Shown here: piece after piece, positions 30,301 through 38,735 of the stretch
Layout: each line of letters opens with the position of its first letter
How positions within the stretch are numbered: the stretch's first letter is position 1
From: Fictibacillus barbaricus
GTDB lineage: Bacteria > Bacillota > Bacilli > Bacillales > Fictibacillaceae
DNA length: 55,152 nt
Reading direction: 5' to 3'
Assembly (NCBI RefSeq): GCF_014635025.1
Contig: NZ_BMCE01000007.1
Span: 1-55,152, forward strand
Made by a program: the position numbers and the translations under genes
The notes under the pieces: generated by a model
The model's database searches: none
Seen by the model: only the letters and a program-made list of their open reading frames with translations
Told to the model about the DNA's origin: nothing

Positions 30301-30908
30301 GAGTCTACTTCTGTATCAAAAAGTTCAATCCTAACCGGGTTTTTCTCTGTTAACGGATAAATATCGATGATTCCTCCGCGCACACTAAATTCTCCAGGTG
30401 TTTGAACCATGGACGTTCTTTCATATCCCATCGCAACAAGTTTATTTAAGATTTGATCAGGATTGATATCCTCACCCATCCGAAAAGAAAGACCCGCTTG
30501 TTTCCAAATATCAACCGGCGGCAAATATCTCCGCAAGCCTGCCACAGGTGTGATGATCACACCTTTAGAAGCATGACTTAAATAGTTTAGCGCCTCAATC
30601 CTTTGGCCTTTAAGCTCAGGACTTGAGATCGCCATCTCTGACGATATTAAATCATTAACCGGATATAAATAAACCTCATCTTCAGATAAAAGAGAAGTTA
30701 GGTCTTCATATAGTTTTTGTGCTTGGAATAAATTATGGGTCACCACAAGCTGGGGTTTTCCGGTCTTCCCATGCAGACTGCTAATAAGCATGGTTCGAGC
30801 TGAACCCGAAAGACCAGCTACAAGCTGTTCTTTCAGTCCTGCGTTTATGCCATCCACGATAGATTTAAAGTCTTCTCCCTGACTAAAATATTTCTTTAAT
30901 CCGAGCAT
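27369..30908 (-). CDS. mfd: transcription-repair coupling factor Mfd
   Basis: DNA translocase that removes RNA polymerase stalled at lesions and recruits UvrA. The 1179-residue protein has the UvrB-like N-terminal module (GSARTMLISSL, GEFSVRGGIIDIYPL), the polymerase-interacting domain (VGDYVVHVNHGIGKYLGIE, near 500), and RecG-like helicase motifs: Walker A GDVGYGKTEVA, LIIDEEQRFGV, TLTATPIPRTL and QLRGRVGRSN. A C-terminal autoinhibitory domain follows. It is followed by spoVT after 143 bp and preceded by fin and its terminator. Confidence 0.97.
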   Translation of the reverse strand: MLGLKKYFSQGEDFKSIVDGINAGLKEQLVAGLSGSARTMLISSLHGKTGKPQLVVTHNLFQAQKLYEDLTSLLSEDEVYLYPVNDLISSEMAISSPELKGQRIEALNYLSHASKGVIITPVAGLRRYLPPVDIWKQAGLSFRMGEDINPDQILNKLVAMGYERTSMVQTPGEFSVRGGIIDIYPLTEKNPVRIELFDTEVDSIRYFEAESQRSQDKVEEITIAPAEELILFDEHYDKAADRIEAKLAATLKNIKDDALKETLVENISYETGRLREHQQFQSMYKYASLFYDNPASLLNYISSDSLIIMDEIGRIQETSQQLDKEEAEWQTALLEHGELVQDLTISPDTSNILGDKKAFPIIYLSLFLRHVQHTQPQNILNVECKSMQNFHGQMNVLKGEMDRWKKLGFAIVFVAMNKERANRLERVLADYEMDAGIIDKDQDIKPKTSQILLGDLGSGFESVKQKLVVITEEEVFTKKAKRPARKQRMTNAERIKSYSELKVGDYVVHVNHGIGKYLGIETLEIKGVHKDYLHIKYSGNDKLYVPVEQIDQVQKYVGSEGKEPKIYSLGGSDWKKVKSRVKSSVQDIADDLIKLYAEREASRGYAFAEDGAEQSEFEGSFPYQETDDQLRAIEEIKKDMESIRPMDRLLCGDVGYGKTEVAIRAAFKAIMDGKQVAFLVPTTILAQQHYETFRERFSEFPISIGSLSRFRSKKEQNEVLRGLKAGTVDIAIGTHRLLSKDVQYKDLGLLIIDEEQRFGVTHKEKIKTLKSNVDVLTLTATPIPRTLHMSMLGVRDLSVIETPPENRFPVQTYVMDYNGSLVREAIEREMGRGGQVYFLYNRVDSIERMAEQISMLVPDCRVAYAHGQMSENELESVMLEFLEGNFDVLVSTTIIETGVDIPNVNTLIVYDADKMGLSQLYQLRGRVGRSNRVAYAYFTYQRDKVLTEVAEKRLQAIKEFTELGSGFKIAMRDLSIRGAGNLLGAQQHGFIDSVGFDLYSQMLEEAIQERKGTKPKEVEEDVELNVEVDAYIPTSYIGDEKQKIEMYKHVRAAKALKDISDLQEEFIDRFGDYPVEVECLLLAAGIKLRAKREGVRSIEQKQDTVMMLLNEKATASLDGAKMFDIANKIGRHVNLGMQNNLMKVVINRKRLKDLELLKQIDLFLKEIKHARKEKTVNTP

Positions 30909-30961
30909 TACTTACTCCCCCTCTCACGCGCTAGTACTCGTATATGAACTGTAATTTTAAA

Positions 30962-31004
30962 CAGAAAAAGGCTTTGGCCCTCGTAATTGACGTAAGGCCA
31001 AAGC
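30962..31004 (-). terminator. fin terminator
   Basis: GCTTTGGCC and GGCCAAAGC arms (30996-31004 and 30971-30979), 16-nt loop, then TTTTTCTG on the minus strand, between fin and mfd. Confidence 0.85.
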
Positions 31005-31010
31005 AACACC

Positions 31011-31241
31011 TTATTGAATAAAAGATTTCAACGTATGATATTCAGGATAGCGTTCTAATGTGTCCTGACAATCTTCACATGTAGTCGTAACTTCTATATC
31101 TCCATTCTCTTTATAGGAGAGTAATTCCTGCCGTTCTTCTGCACTTAATACTTCAAACCCAAGATGTGCTGCATCAACAGTATGATGGTCTATCGTGCCA
31201 ACATGTGTTTTACAATGCCTGCACCGGTAATGAATAGCCAT
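31011..31241 (-). CDS. fin: anti-sigma-F factor Fin
   Basis: Small forespore protein that, in B. subtilis, binds sigma-F and helps the switch to sigma-G (formerly YabK). The 76-residue product has two CxxC pairs (Cys7/Cys10 and Cys55/Cys58) for zinc and the conserved LSYKENGDI. ATG 31241 gives exactly the family length and has AAAGGGG seven bases upstream; the longer frame to 31277 has no family support. It lies between pth and mfd as in B. subtilis. Confidence 0.93.
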   Translation of the reverse strand: MAIHYRCRHCKTHVGTIDHHTVDAAHLGFEVLSAEERQELLSYKENGDIEVTTTCEDCQDTLERYPEYHTLKSFIQ

Positions 31242-31305
31242 GTACGGTCCCCTTTCGGTTAGCATTATACTAACCATTATGAGCGGAACACGTGTAATCT
31301 ATTCT

Positions 31306-31866
31306 TTACCCGTTAAACTTATTCATGACTTTATCAAACGTTGTTTCAATAAAGGCTTCACATGCTTTAACAGATCGCTCAATACCACTTTCGACATCAA
31401 TCTGTTCTTCTTTTGAAAAACGATTTAGTACAAAGTCAGGGACGGGCTGTTGATTTGTGGGGCGGCCAATACCAAATCGTATTCTCTTAAATTCTTGTGT
31501 CCCAAGGTGAGCAATCATTGATTTAATTCCGTTATGTCCTCCAGCGCTCCCTTTTGTACGGAGTCTTAGTTTTCCTGGAAGTGTATCGAGATCATCATAA
31601 ACAACTAGAATATCCTCAACTGGAATTTGAAAGTAATCCATAAACGGACCGATGCATTCCCCGGATAAGTTCATATACGTTAACGGCTTCAGGATAAATA
31701 CCTTTTCTCCACCAACGATTCCCGTTCCATACAGGCCTTTAAATTTTGTTTGCTGCATCTGAATGTTTAGAGAGTCGGCAAGTTTGTCGATCACTTCAAA
31801 TCCAATGTTATGACGGGTTCCATCAAAACGCGACCCAGGATTCCCGAGTCCAATAAACAATTTCAC
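31306..31866 (-). CDS. pth: peptidyl-tRNA hydrolase
   Basis: Releases tRNA from peptidyl-tRNA dropped by ribosomes; called spoVC in B. subtilis because conditional mutants block spore coat formation. The 186-residue protein has the N-terminal [20 protein letters not shown], with catalytic His20 in TRHN, YMNLSGE, VVYDDLD and GSAGGHNG motifs. It lies about 100 nt after ctc, from which it is separated by a hairpin terminator. Confidence 0.97.
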   Translation of the reverse strand: MKLFIGLGNPGSRFDGTRHNIGFEVIDKLADSLNIQMQQTKFKGLYGTGIVGGEKVFILKPLTYMNLSGECIGPFMDYFQIPVEDILVVYDDLDTLPGKLRLRTKGSAGGHNGIKSMIAHLGTQEFKRIRFGIGRPTNQQPVPDFVLNRFSKEEQIDVESGIERSVKACEAFIETTFDKVMNKFNG

Positions 31867-31921
31867 TTTATGCTCACCTAACCTTTAATTGTCTTACAAT
31901 CATTATACATCAATTCCTGCA

Positions 31922-31951
31922 AACACAATAAAACGCAGCAGCCGCTGCGTT
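31922..31951 (-). terminator. ctc terminator
   Basis: AACGCAGC and GCTGCGTT arms (31944-31951 and 31932-31939), 4-nt loop, then TTATTGTGTTT on the minus strand. The short T-run may allow readthrough into pth. Confidence 0.75.
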
Positions 31952-31965
31952 CTATATGCATTATT

Positions 31966-32628
31966 CTATTCGTCTTTCTTACCTTCTTCTTGACTGTCCT
32001 GTGTAACAGATTCAGAGGACTCTGGAGCATCTCCAACTTTATCCGCTTCTTCTGTATCTGGGTCTGTTTCGTCATCTTGAATTTTTGGTGGTGTTACACT
32101 TGCAACCACATCATCTTCTTGATGAAGGATTTCGTATTTACTGCCAGTCGGTAAATCCTTAACATATAAAGAATCACCGATGTTCAGGCCTTCAACTGAA
32201 GCTTCCAGTTGTTCTGGGAAATCGGAAGGAAGCGCCTTAACGTTCACTGTCGCAAGCACACGCTGCAGAACTCCGCCTTCTTTTACTCCAAGAGAGTCAC
32301 CTGTCAGTACGACTGGCACCTCAGCCTCTGTTTCTTTATTTAAATCAATCGCAATAAAGTCTATGTGTGTTACAGCATTTTTTAATGGATGAACTTGCAT
32401 TTCCTGTACCATGACAGAGTAGTCTTTTCCATCCACTTTTAATTTGATTACACCGTTTTTACCTGCTTCTCTGTACGCCTTAATAAATTCTGGCTCATCC
32501 ACAGATAGAGCTACAGACTCTGTTCCATATCCATAAAGGTTAGCAGGAACATGTCCTTTATTTCTTAATTCCGTTAATGAAGAACGTTTGTCAGTATTTC
32601 TTTTGTCGACTGTAAGATTCGTTGCCAT
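31966..32628 (-). CDS. ctc: general stress protein Ctc (ribosomal protein bL25 family)
   Basis: Binds 5S rRNA in the 50S subunit under stress. The 220-residue protein has an N-terminal bL25 domain (about 5-95) and the C-terminal TL5/CTC domain (about 100-185: VPVVLTGDSLGVKEGGVLQ), ending in a disordered acidic tail. ATG 32628 has AGGTGG eight bases upstream and matches the family start (MAT). The upstream frame overlaps the promoter. A sigma-B-type promoter precedes it, as in B. subtilis. Confidence 0.95.
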   Translation of the reverse strand: MATNLTVDKRNTDKRSSLTELRNKGHVPANLYGYGTESVALSVDEPEFIKAYREAGKNGVIKLKVDGKDYSVMVQEMQVHPLKNAVTHIDFIAIDLNKETEAEVPVVLTGDSLGVKEGGVLQRVLATVNVKALPSDFPEQLEASVEGLNIGDSLYVKDLPTGSKYEILHQEDDVVASVTPPKIQDDETDPDTEEADKVGDAPESSESVTQDSQEEGKKDE

Positions 32629-32668
32629 ATTGAGATCCACCTTTCCTATTTCGAGTCTCTTTAAAGCA

Positions 32669-32694
32669 TTACCCGAACTGAAAGATTTTAAAAC
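32669..32694 (-). promoter_or_regulatory. ctc promoter, sigma-B type
   Basis: GTTTTA (32689-32694), 14 nt, GGGTAA (32669-32674) on the minus strand, matching the sigma-B consensus GTTTAA / GGGTAT. ctc is a classical sigma-B target in B. subtilis. Confidence 0.82.
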
Positions 32695-32741
32695 GCGAGT
32701 TAGAAATCTATTTGAGCAACGAACTCTCAATCACACCGTTT

Positions 32742-33692
32742 TTAATCGAACAATTTAGAAACAGACAGCTGCTCGTGAACACGAATAATCGCTTCTCCTA
32801 ATAAAGGAGCTACAGATAGCTGTGTCACTTTATCAATTTTCTTTTCTTCTGGAAGGACAATTGTGTTTGTAACAACAAGCTCCTTAATTTGAGAGTTTTG
32901 GATACGATCCATTGCAGGTCCTGAAAGAACAGGGTGTGTACAACAAGCATACACTTCTTTAGCACCGTTCTCGACAAGTGCATTGGCAGCCAATGTAATC
33001 GTGCCAGCTGTATCAATGATATCGTCGATTAGGATCGCTGTCTTTCCTTCAATGTTACCAACAATGTTCATAACTTCAGAAACATTCGGGCGAGGACGGC
33101 GCTTATCAATAATCGCAATCGGCGCCTTAAGACGGTCTGCCATCTTACGCGCTCTTGTTACACCGCCATGGTCAGGTGAAACAATAACAATATCATCTAG
33201 TTCTTTATTTGCAAAATAATTTGCTAAGATAGGAACACCTAGCAATTGGTCAACCGGGATGTCAAAGAAGCCTTGAATTTGAGTCGCATGAAGATCGATT
33301 GCAATCACACGTGTTGCTCCAGCAGTTTCTAATAAGTTGGCCACTAGCTTAGCTGTGATCGGTTCACGGGCACGAGCTTTACGGTCTTGACGTGCATAGC
33401 CATAGTAAGGCATTACAACATTAATTGTTTTTGCAGATGCACGCTTAAGAGCATCGATCATGATTAATAGTTCCATCAAGTGCTGGTTAACAGGGTCACT
33501 CGTAGATTGAATAACGTATACTTCGCAGCCGCGAATACTTTCTTCAATATTAATTTGAATTTCTCCATCGCTAAACTTTGTTACTGAACTTTCTCCAAGT
33601 TCAATTCCAATGTGCTGAGCAATCTCCTTAGATAATTCCTTATTAGAATTTAACGTGAAAACTTTCAATGTAGGATCTACATACGTACTCAT
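32742..33692 (-). CDS. prs: ribose-phosphate pyrophosphokinase
   Basis: Makes PRPP from ribose 5-phosphate and ATP for nucleotide, His and Trp synthesis. The 316-residue class I enzyme has [10 protein letters not shown], the catalytic flexible loop [16 protein letters not shown], the metal/substrate site [11 protein letters not shown] and the PRPP signature [17 protein letters not shown] 33692 was chosen over an upstream ATG at 33704 that overlaps the ribosome binding site. It follows glmU by 36 nt in an apparent glmU-prs operon that may continue into ctc. Confidence 0.97.
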   Translation of the reverse strand: MSTYVDPTLKVFTLNSNKELSKEIAQHIGIELGESSVTKFSDGEIQINIEESIRGCEVYVIQSTSDPVNQHLMELLIMIDALKRASAKTINVVMPYYGYARQDRKARAREPITAKLVANLLETAGATRVIAIDLHATQIQGFFDIPVDQLLGVPILANYFANKELDDIVIVSPDHGGVTRARKMADRLKAPIAIIDKRRPRPNVSEVMNIVGNIEGKTAILIDDIIDTAGTITLAANALVENGAKEVYACCTHPVLSGPAMDRIQNSQIKELVVTNTIVLPEEKKIDKVTQLSVAPLLGEAIIRVHEQLSVSKLFD

Positions 33693-33728
33693 TGATGGCT
33701 CCATCCTTCCCCACTCTTAAAATTATTG

Positions 33729-35108
33729 TTATTGGTTTTGCTTTTCATTTAACTTTTGAACATAATTTTCTTTTACAGTCTGACGCGATCTTGCAATGGA
33801 TAATGATTCTGCAGGTACATCATTCGTGATGGTCGAGCCTGCTGCAACATAAGCGTTTTTCCCAACGGTAACAGGAGCAACTAAGTTGGAATTACAGCCA
33901 ATAAACGCTCCATCTTCTACTTTTGTTAAGAACTTGTTCTTTCCATCATAATTAACAGTGATAGATCCGCAGCCTAAATTAACATCCTTACCGATCTCAG
34001 CATCTCCAATGTAGCTTAAATGAGATGCTTTACTTCCTGTACTCATGATAGACTTTTTCACTTCAACAAAATTCCCGATCTTTACCTTGTTCTCAAGAAC
34101 GGACTTGGGGCGGATGTGTGCAAACGGACCGATCGCTGCTGCATCGCCGACTTCACTGTCATGAACGACAGACTGACGGATCGTGTTTCCATTTCCGATC
34201 AAGCTGTCTTTAATTTCAGATTGAGGGCCGATGATGTTTTCCTCACCAATTTTTGTTTGACCTAGAATAACAGTACCCGGGTAGATGACCGTATCGCTTC
34301 CTATCTCAGCATCATCTGAAATATAAGTTTGTTCTGGATCGATCAATGTAACACCATTTCTCATGTGACGCTCATTGATACGTTTCTTCATATAACGTTC
34401 TGCTTGCGAAAGCGCCACCCGATCATTTACACCAAGTGTTTCGTTAAAATCAGGCGTTTGGTAAGCTGCTACAACTTCGCCTGCATTTTTTAAGATTTCA
34501 ATAACATCTGGCAAATAATATTCGCCCTGTACGTTATCGTTGTTCACTTGCTTTAGCGCTTCAAATAATGCTTTATTATCAAAACAGTACGTTCCTGTAT
34601 TGATCTCAGTCACTTTGCGTTCTTCTTCTGAAGCATCTTTATGCTCAACATTTCGTTCAACAGTACCTTCGCTGTTACGGATAATACGTCCGTATCCGGT
34701 TGGATCCTCTGGCTTCGCAGTAAGAATCGTTGCTTTTGCACCAAGTGACTCATGCTCAGCAATTAGCTTTTCCATCGTTTCTGAAGTGATAAGAGGTGTA
34801 TCACCACAAACAACAAGGGTGATTCCTTCTTCATTAGCTAATACTCCTTCAGCCTGCATGACAGCATGGGCTGTACCAAGCTGCTCTTCTTGAAGCACAT
34901 ACTGAATGTCGGAGCCTAATTGTTCTTGAACTTTTTCAGCTCCGTGACCCACAACAGCCACCATTTGTTTCATCTGAAGAGAGCTGATCTGATCAACAAC
35001 ATGTTGAACCATCGGCTTCCCGCAAACAGGATGTAATACTTTATATAATTTGGATTTCATCCTTGTTCCTTGACCCGCAGCAAGAATGACCGCATAGCGA
35101 TTTGTCAT
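33729..35108 (-). CDS. glmU: bifunctional N-acetylglucosamine-1-phosphate uridyltransferase / glucosamine-1-phosphate acetyltransferase
   Basis: Final two steps of UDP-N-acetylglucosamine synthesis for the cell wall (gcaD in B. subtilis). The 459-residue protein has an N-terminal pyrophosphorylase domain (about 1-230) with [19 protein letters not shown] and a C-terminal left-handed beta-helix of hexapeptide repeats (about 250-440), including the active-site histidine region [22 protein letters not shown] good sigma-A promoter lies about 60-85 bp upstream of the ATG. Confidence 0.97.
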   Translation of the reverse strand: MTNRYAVILAAGQGTRMKSKLYKVLHPVCGKPMVQHVVDQISSLQMKQMVAVVGHGAEKVQEQLGSDIQYVLQEEQLGTAHAVMQAEGVLANEEGITLVVCGDTPLITSETMEKLIAEHESLGAKATILTAKPEDPTGYGRIIRNSEGTVERNVEHKDASEEERKVTEINTGTYCFDNKALFEALKQVNNDNVQGEYYLPDVIEILKNAGEVVAAYQTPDFNETLGVNDRVALSQAERYMKKRINERHMRNGVTLIDPEQTYISDDAEIGSDTVIYPGTVILGQTKIGEENIIGPQSEIKDSLIGNGNTIRQSVVHDSEVGDAAAIGPFAHIRPKSVLENKVKIGNFVEVKKSIMSTGSKASHLSYIGDAEIGKDVNLGCGSITVNYDGKNKFLTKVEDGAFIGCNSNLVAPVTVGKNAYVAAGSTITNDVPAESLSIARSRQTVKENYVQKLNEKQNQ

Positions 35109-35163
35109 AGTGAACCTCCATCCATCTTCCTAAATCTTAAATATTTCTTAACATACCATTACG

Positions 35164-35192
35164 AATATATCTTAAACACGTAGTCATTTCAA
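35164..35192 (-). promoter_or_regulatory. glmU promoter
   Basis: TTGAAA (35187-35192), 17 nt, TATATT (35164-35169) on the minus strand. Confidence 0.7.
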
Positions 35193-35295
35193 GAAGGGAC
35201 GCGGGATTGTCAATGGTTTGATAAATTTTACTGTAAAAAAGGGGGAATTGCGGATATAGATAGGAAGGTTCTTTCTTATGAGGAAAAAAAGAGCA

Positions 35296-35328
35296 AACAA
35301 AAAGAACCCAATCATTTTGACCAGGCTC
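35296..35328 (-). terminator. spoVG terminator
   Basis: GAGCCTGGTC pairs with GATTGGGTTC through several G-U pairs (35319-35328 and 35304-35313), 5-nt loop, then TTTTTG on the minus strand. The many wobbles make it weaker than the others here. Confidence 0.65.
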
Positions 35329-35346
35329 TAGATTCTTATTGAGATA

Positions 35347-35637
35347 TTAAGAAGCCCCTGCTTCTTCTAAAGCAGACTCCATTTCTCCCATACGGTGATA
35401 TTCTGTTAATACCGCATTTTGAATCTTCTCACGAGTACTTGAAGTAATCGGATGTGCGATATCACGGAACTCTCCATCTGGTGTTCGTTTGCTTGGCATA
35501 GCTACGAACATTCCATTATTGCCATCAATTACTCTAATATCATGAATAACAAATTCATGATCGATTGTAATGGAGGCAATCGCTTTCATACGGCCTTCTG
35601 TATTTACACGGCGTAATCTTACGTCAGTCACTTCCAT
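35347..35637 (-). CDS. spoVG: regulatory RNA/DNA-binding protein SpoVG
   Basis: A 96-residue nucleic-acid-binding regulator that influences septation, cortex formation and, in several Firmicutes, capsule or virulence genes. The whole SpoVG fold is present: [49 protein letters not shown]. The short C-terminal tail is variable in the family. A sigma-H-type promoter lies just upstream, as in B. subtilis, where it is a model sigma-H promoter repressed by AbrB. Confidence 0.97.
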   Translation of the reverse strand: MEVTDVRLRRVNTEGRMKAIASITIDHEFVIHDIRVIDGNNGMFVAMPSKRTPDGEFRDIAHPITSSTREKIQNAVLTEYHRMGEMESALEEAGAS

Positions 35638-35678
35638 TCACAAACACCACCTTTTTCCAAAATAAGAACGTAATACTA

Positions 35679-35705
35679 CAATTCTTCAACATTTTACAAA
35701 ATCCT
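35679..35705 (-). promoter_or_regulatory. spoVG promoter, sigma-H type
   Basis: AGGATTT (35699-35705), 14 nt, GAATTG (35679-35684) on the minus strand. The boxes and spacing equal those of the B. subtilis spoVG promoter. An A/T-run lies just upstream, where AbrB binds in B. subtilis. Confidence 0.85.
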
Positions 35706-35767
35706 TCTTCGAATAAAAAAAAATTTTCAAAAAATTTGTGACGTCTGTCTGGAGTGCATTTTAACCC

Positions 35768-36068
35768 AAAAAAGGAGTGGCTGAATTCCGCTCCAGGTTG
35801 CTCCCTTTCCGCGGGGCGGGCGTTGAGCCTCCTCGGCCTGCGCCTGCGGGGTCTCACCTGGCCCGCTGGCTCCCGCAGGAGTCTCGCACCTTCCGCTTTA
35901 TCAACCGGTGGCTTTCACAATCTTTAGAAAAGAGCCTTTTTTGAATGTTTTTTCAATATGATTCATAAAGCACAAGATCTACGACACTCCTGCGGAAAAA
36001 CTGGCTGACGAGACCCCGCAGGGAGGAACGAACGAGGAGGCTCGGCAGTTAGTCCGCGGAAAGGGAGG
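35768..36068. repeat. dispersed hairpin repeat copy 3 with large inverted pair
   Basis: The head hairpin GGAGTGG / CCGCTCC (35774-35780 with 35788-35794) is followed by a GC-rich body at 35801-35885. A second copy of the body in opposite orientation occupies 35981-36067. Shared blocks, read in the first orientation, are CTCCCTTTCCGCGG, GAGCCTCCTCG, CTGCGGGGTCTC and CCGCAGGAGT, separated by variable stretches of similar length. The copies are about 95 bp apart and could form one long cruciform or RNA hairpin. No open frame is plausible inside. Confidence 0.88.
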
Positions 36069-36104
36069 AGATCTAGTGCTGCTAAACGAGCTGTATAACA
36101 AAAC

Positions 36105-36137
36105 TCAAAAAAAATAAGCCCCGCATAGGGACTTATT
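36105..36137 (-). terminator. ridA terminator
   Basis: AATAAGTCCC and GGGGCTTATT arms (36128-36137 and 36113-36122), 5-nt loop, then eight T residues on the minus strand. It overlaps the ridA stop codon. Confidence 0.85.
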
Positions 36138-36507
36138 TTGTAAGTGCGATTACTTCGATCTCAACTTTAGCATCTTTCGGAAGGCGCGCCACTTCTACAC
36201 AAGATCTAGCGGGCTTATGTTCATTAAAATATTCGCCATACACTTCATTAATAGAAGCAAACTCATTCATGTCGCTAATAAAAACTGTAGCCTTGACTAC
36301 TTGCTCCAGTGAAGAACCCGCTTCCTTCAACACAGCTTGTAGATTACGGAACACTTGATGCGTTTGTTCTTTCACATCACCGTCTATCATAACTCCTTCT
36401 TTTGTAAGGGGAATCTGCCCTGAGCTAAAGAATAATTGGTCGATCACGATCCCTTGAGAATAAGGACCGATAGCTGCAGGTGCTTCTTCAGTATGAACTT
36501 TTTTCAT
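36133..36507 (-). CDS. ridA: enamine/imine deaminase RidA (YabJ)
   Basis: Hydrolyses reactive 2-aminoacrylate-type enamines and so protects PLP enzymes. The 124-residue RidA/YjgF protein has [11 protein letters not shown] with the conserved Tyr, [21 protein letters not shown] and a C-terminal [21 protein letters not shown] including the catalytic arginine and glutamate. The purR stop and ridA start overlap (TAATG), so the two are coupled. In B. subtilis YabJ was first studied for effects on purine genes. Confidence 0.96.
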   Translation of the reverse strand: MKKVHTEEAPAAIGPYSQGIVIDQLFFSSGQIPLTKEGVMIDGDVKEQTHQVFRNLQAVLKEAGSSLEQVVKATVFISDMNEFASINEVYGEYFNEHKPARSCVEVARLPKDAKVEIEVIALTK

Positions 36508-37337
36508 TACGCATGACCTCCGTTTAATGAATAATTGCCTTTTTCTACTTCAATACGGTTTTCCTTTTCATTCACTTGCGAGAGACGTGCAATTGATACA
36601 TAGTCATCAACAAGACGTTCAGAGACTTCCTGAGCTTCTACCAGAACGCCAATCCCCTCGATATGTGCCTGAAATTCTTCAATCAAACTTATCATACCTT
36701 TAATCGTTCCGCCGGCTTTCATAAAGTCATCAATAATTAATACGCGAGAACCCTGTTTGATGCTTCGTCTAGCAAGCGCCATCGTTTGAATGCGTTTGGT
36801 TGATCCAGAAACATAATTAATACTCACAGTCGAACCTTCTGTTACTCGACTGTTGCTTCTTACCACTACTACAGGAACGTTTAAATGTGTAGCAACTGCG
36901 TAAGCTAGCGGAATTCCTTTTGTCGCTATCGTCATTACGACATCAATTTTTCTTGAAGAAAAGATGGATGCGAACAAGCGGCCGATCTGATTCACTAACC
37001 GAGGATTTCCGATTACATCTGTTACGTATAAATAACCGCCAGGCAAGATACGGCTGGGATCTTCAAGCAGCTGAACAAGCTCTTCCACTGTAGCTTCAGC
37101 CTCTGCATGATCGATGCCTGGAATATATTTAACACCGCCTGCTGCACCAGGAACCGTTTGGACGTGTCCTAAGCCGTGCTGCTCAAAATGTTCCTTAATA
37201 ATAGCAAGATCTTCACTTATTGAAGATTTAGCGGATTCGTATCGTTCTACAAAATAAGATAAGGGAATGAGTTGATGGGGATGATGAAGAAGGTAAGCTG
37301 TCAGGTCTACCATTCTTCCGCTTCTTTTTAATTTCAT
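36507..37337 (-). CDS. purR: purine operon repressor PurR
   Basis: PRPP-responsive repressor of purine biosynthesis genes. The 276-residue protein has an N-terminal winged helix ([20 protein letters not shown], about 1-75) and a phosphoribosyltransferase-like C-terminal domain with the PRPP motif [19 protein letters not shown] 37337 is five bases after GGAGG; an upstream TTG lies inside that site. PurBox-like sequences flank its own promoter, suggesting autoregulation. Confidence 0.96.
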   Translation of the reverse strand: MKLKRSGRMVDLTAYLLHHPHQLIPLSYFVERYESAKSSISEDLAIIKEHFEQHGLGHVQTVPGAAGGVKYIPGIDHAEAEATVEELVQLLEDPSRILPGGYLYVTDVIGNPRLVNQIGRLFASIFSSRKIDVVMTIATKGIPLAYAVATHLNVPVVVVRSNSRVTEGSTVSINYVSGSTKRIQTMALARRSIKQGSRVLIIDDFMKAGGTIKGMISLIEEFQAHIEGIGVLVEAQEVSERLVDDYVSIARLSQVNEKENRIEVEKGNYSLNGGHA

Positions 37338-37347
37338 ATTATCCTCC

Positions 37348-37397
37348 AAAACCGAATGTTTGAAGATAATATACCATTTTTATACGGATTTTATCAA
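37348..37397 (-). promoter_or_regulatory. purR promoter with two inverted PurBox-like sites
   Basis: TTGATA (37392-37397), 18 nt, TATATT (37368-37373) on the minus strand. AAATCCGTATAAA (37379-37391) and inverted AACATTCGGTTTT (37348-37360) match the PurBox (AWWWCCGAACWWT) at about 10 and 11 of 13 positions. They are separated by 18 nt, close to the 16-17 nt typical of PurR control regions. Confidence 0.65.
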
Positions 37398-38264
37398 TCA
37401 TTCCCCTAATAAACGAACGGCATATACTTCATGACAAAAGCCTCTTAAGCCGTTATAGACTCTCTGAAGACGAGACTCATGCTGAAAAAGGCCAAAAACA
37501 GTCGGTCCGCTTCCGCTCATTAAAACCGCATCTGCTCCAAGCCTCATCATTTGTTCTTTGATGTGCTTCACTTCTGGATACATGTTTAACGTCACCGATT
37601 CTAATACATTTCCAAGAAGATTGCAGATCTGGTCATAATCTTTATCTTCAATTGCCTTGACCATGCCTTCCACATCAGGATGATCCAGTCCTTGAAGCTT
37701 TAAATTGCGATATACTTCTCCAGTGGATACACCGATAGGAGGCTTAGCTAACAGAACCCAGCAAGGAGGCGGTGATGAGATGTGGTGAATCTTTTCACCT
37801 CTGCCTGTAGCAAGTGCGGTTCCTCCATATACACAAAAGGAAACATCTGAACCTATCTTGGCTCCAAGCTCAGCAAGCTCATCAAGTGACAAACCTAATT
37901 CCCACAGCTTATTCAGTCCTTTTAACGTAGCTGCTGCATCACTGCTCCCTCCGGCCAAGCCTGCCGCAACTGGAATTTGTTTAGAAATATGTATAAAGAC
38001 ACCTTTATTAATGGAGAATGTCTTCTTTAAAAGCAAAGCTGCTTGAAAGGCTAGATTCCGTTCGTCGAGGGGCACAAACCCTCCTGAGCTTTCAATTCTT
38101 ATCTCATCTGTGTCTAATAAAGTCAGTTCTATACGGTCAGCTAGATCTACCGTTGTCATTACCATAGCCACTTCATGAAATCCATCTTCTCTCTTACGCA
38201 GCGCATCGAGAGATAGGTTAATTTTAGCTGGAGCTTTAATGGATACTTTATTAATTGTCATCAT
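37398..38264 (-). CDS. ispE: 4-diphosphocytidyl-2-C-methyl-D-erythritol kinase
   Basis: GHMP kinase of the MEP isoprenoid pathway. The 288-residue protein has the N-terminal [10 protein letters not shown], the ATP-binding glycine-serine loop [15 protein letters not shown] (about 99-113) and the C-terminal [10 protein letters not shown] motif. It is very similar to B. subtilis IspE (YabH). The reading frame begins with two Met codons and either could be the start. It lies between sspF and purR. Confidence 0.96.
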   Translation of the reverse strand: MMTINKVSIKAPAKINLSLDALRKREDGFHEVAMVMTTVDLADRIELTLLDTDEIRIESSGGFVPLDERNLAFQAALLLKKTFSINKGVFIHISKQIPVAAGLAGGSSDAAATLKGLNKLWELGLSLDELAELGAKIGSDVSFCVYGGTALATGRGEKIHHISSPPPCWVLLAKPPIGVSTGEVYRNLKLQGLDHPDVEGMVKAIEDKDYDQICNLLGNVLESVTLNMYPEVKHIKEQMMRLGADAVLMSGSGPTVFGLFQHESRLQRVYNGLRGFCHEVYAVRLLGE

Positions 38265-38355
38265 TATCCCTGCCTACCATATTGCACATTTTTGATATTT
38301 TTAATAGTAACACAGTATGACGAATGAAATATAGTTAAAATCAACTCTATATCAA

Positions 38356-38388
38356 TAGAGGAAAACCGGAGACACAAGGGCCTCCGGC
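38356..38388 (-). terminator. sspF terminator
   Basis: CCGGAG and CTCCGG arms (38382-38387 and 38366-38371), 10-nt loop, then TTTTCCTC on the minus strand. Confidence 0.8.
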
Positions 38389-38406
38389 TAATAATTACCG
38401 CATATT

Positions 38407-38589
38407 TTATCTGTTTCCATTGTTATATCTCTGTTCCGCGATCTCAAGTGCACGTTTCACCATATTGCCTGCATCTTTAGAACGAATACCGCCCCAGCCT
38501 TCTCGTTGGACAGTATCATAAAAACCAAGCTCTTTTGCGATCTCAGTTTTTAATCCTTCAGACATCATTCCTTGTTTTCTGCGTCCCAT
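38407..38589 (-). CDS. sspF: alpha/beta-type small acid-soluble spore protein SspF
   Basis: Minor spore protein that coats DNA in the forespore. The 60-residue product has the SASP features [15 protein letters not shown], then [23 protein letters not shown], closely matching B. subtilis SspF. ATG 38589 gives the family N-terminus MGRRKQG and is preceded by AAAGGGG eight bases away; the longer frame has no such support. The leader has an unusual perfect inverted repeat covering this binding site. Confidence 0.94.
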   Translation of the reverse strand: MGRRKQGMMSEGLKTEIAKELGFYDTVQREGWGGIRSKDAGNMVKRALEIAEQRYNNGNR

Positions 38590-38593
38590 GATG

Positions 38594-38642
38594 AAAACCC
38601 CTTTCATATGCGATACTTCATAGTATCTCCAAAAGGGGTTTT
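38594..38642 (-). promoter_or_regulatory. sspF leader: inverted repeat covering the ribosome binding site
   Basis: AAAACCCCTTT (38632-38642) and AAAGGGGTTTT (38594-38604), read on the minus strand, are perfectly complementary over 11 bp. The second arm contains the sspF AAAGGGG site. Between them lies a small hairpin GATACT/AGTATC (38612-38627). If transcription starts upstream of 38642, the ribosome binding site would be sequestered. I could not identify the sigma-G promoter with confidence. Confidence 0.6.
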
Positions 38643-38701
38643 AACTATATAAATAAATTTTTTACTGATCTATGTATGTTTGTTTAGAACATAACCAGAC
38701 G

Positions 38702-38735
38702 GGTAAAAAAAATAGCAGTAAAGAATTCTTACTGC
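38702..38735 (-). terminator. veg terminator
   Basis: GCAGTAAGAA and TTCTTTACTGC arms (38726-38735 and 38715-38725) followed by TATTTTTTTT on the minus strand. It overlaps the veg stop codon. Confidence 0.85.
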
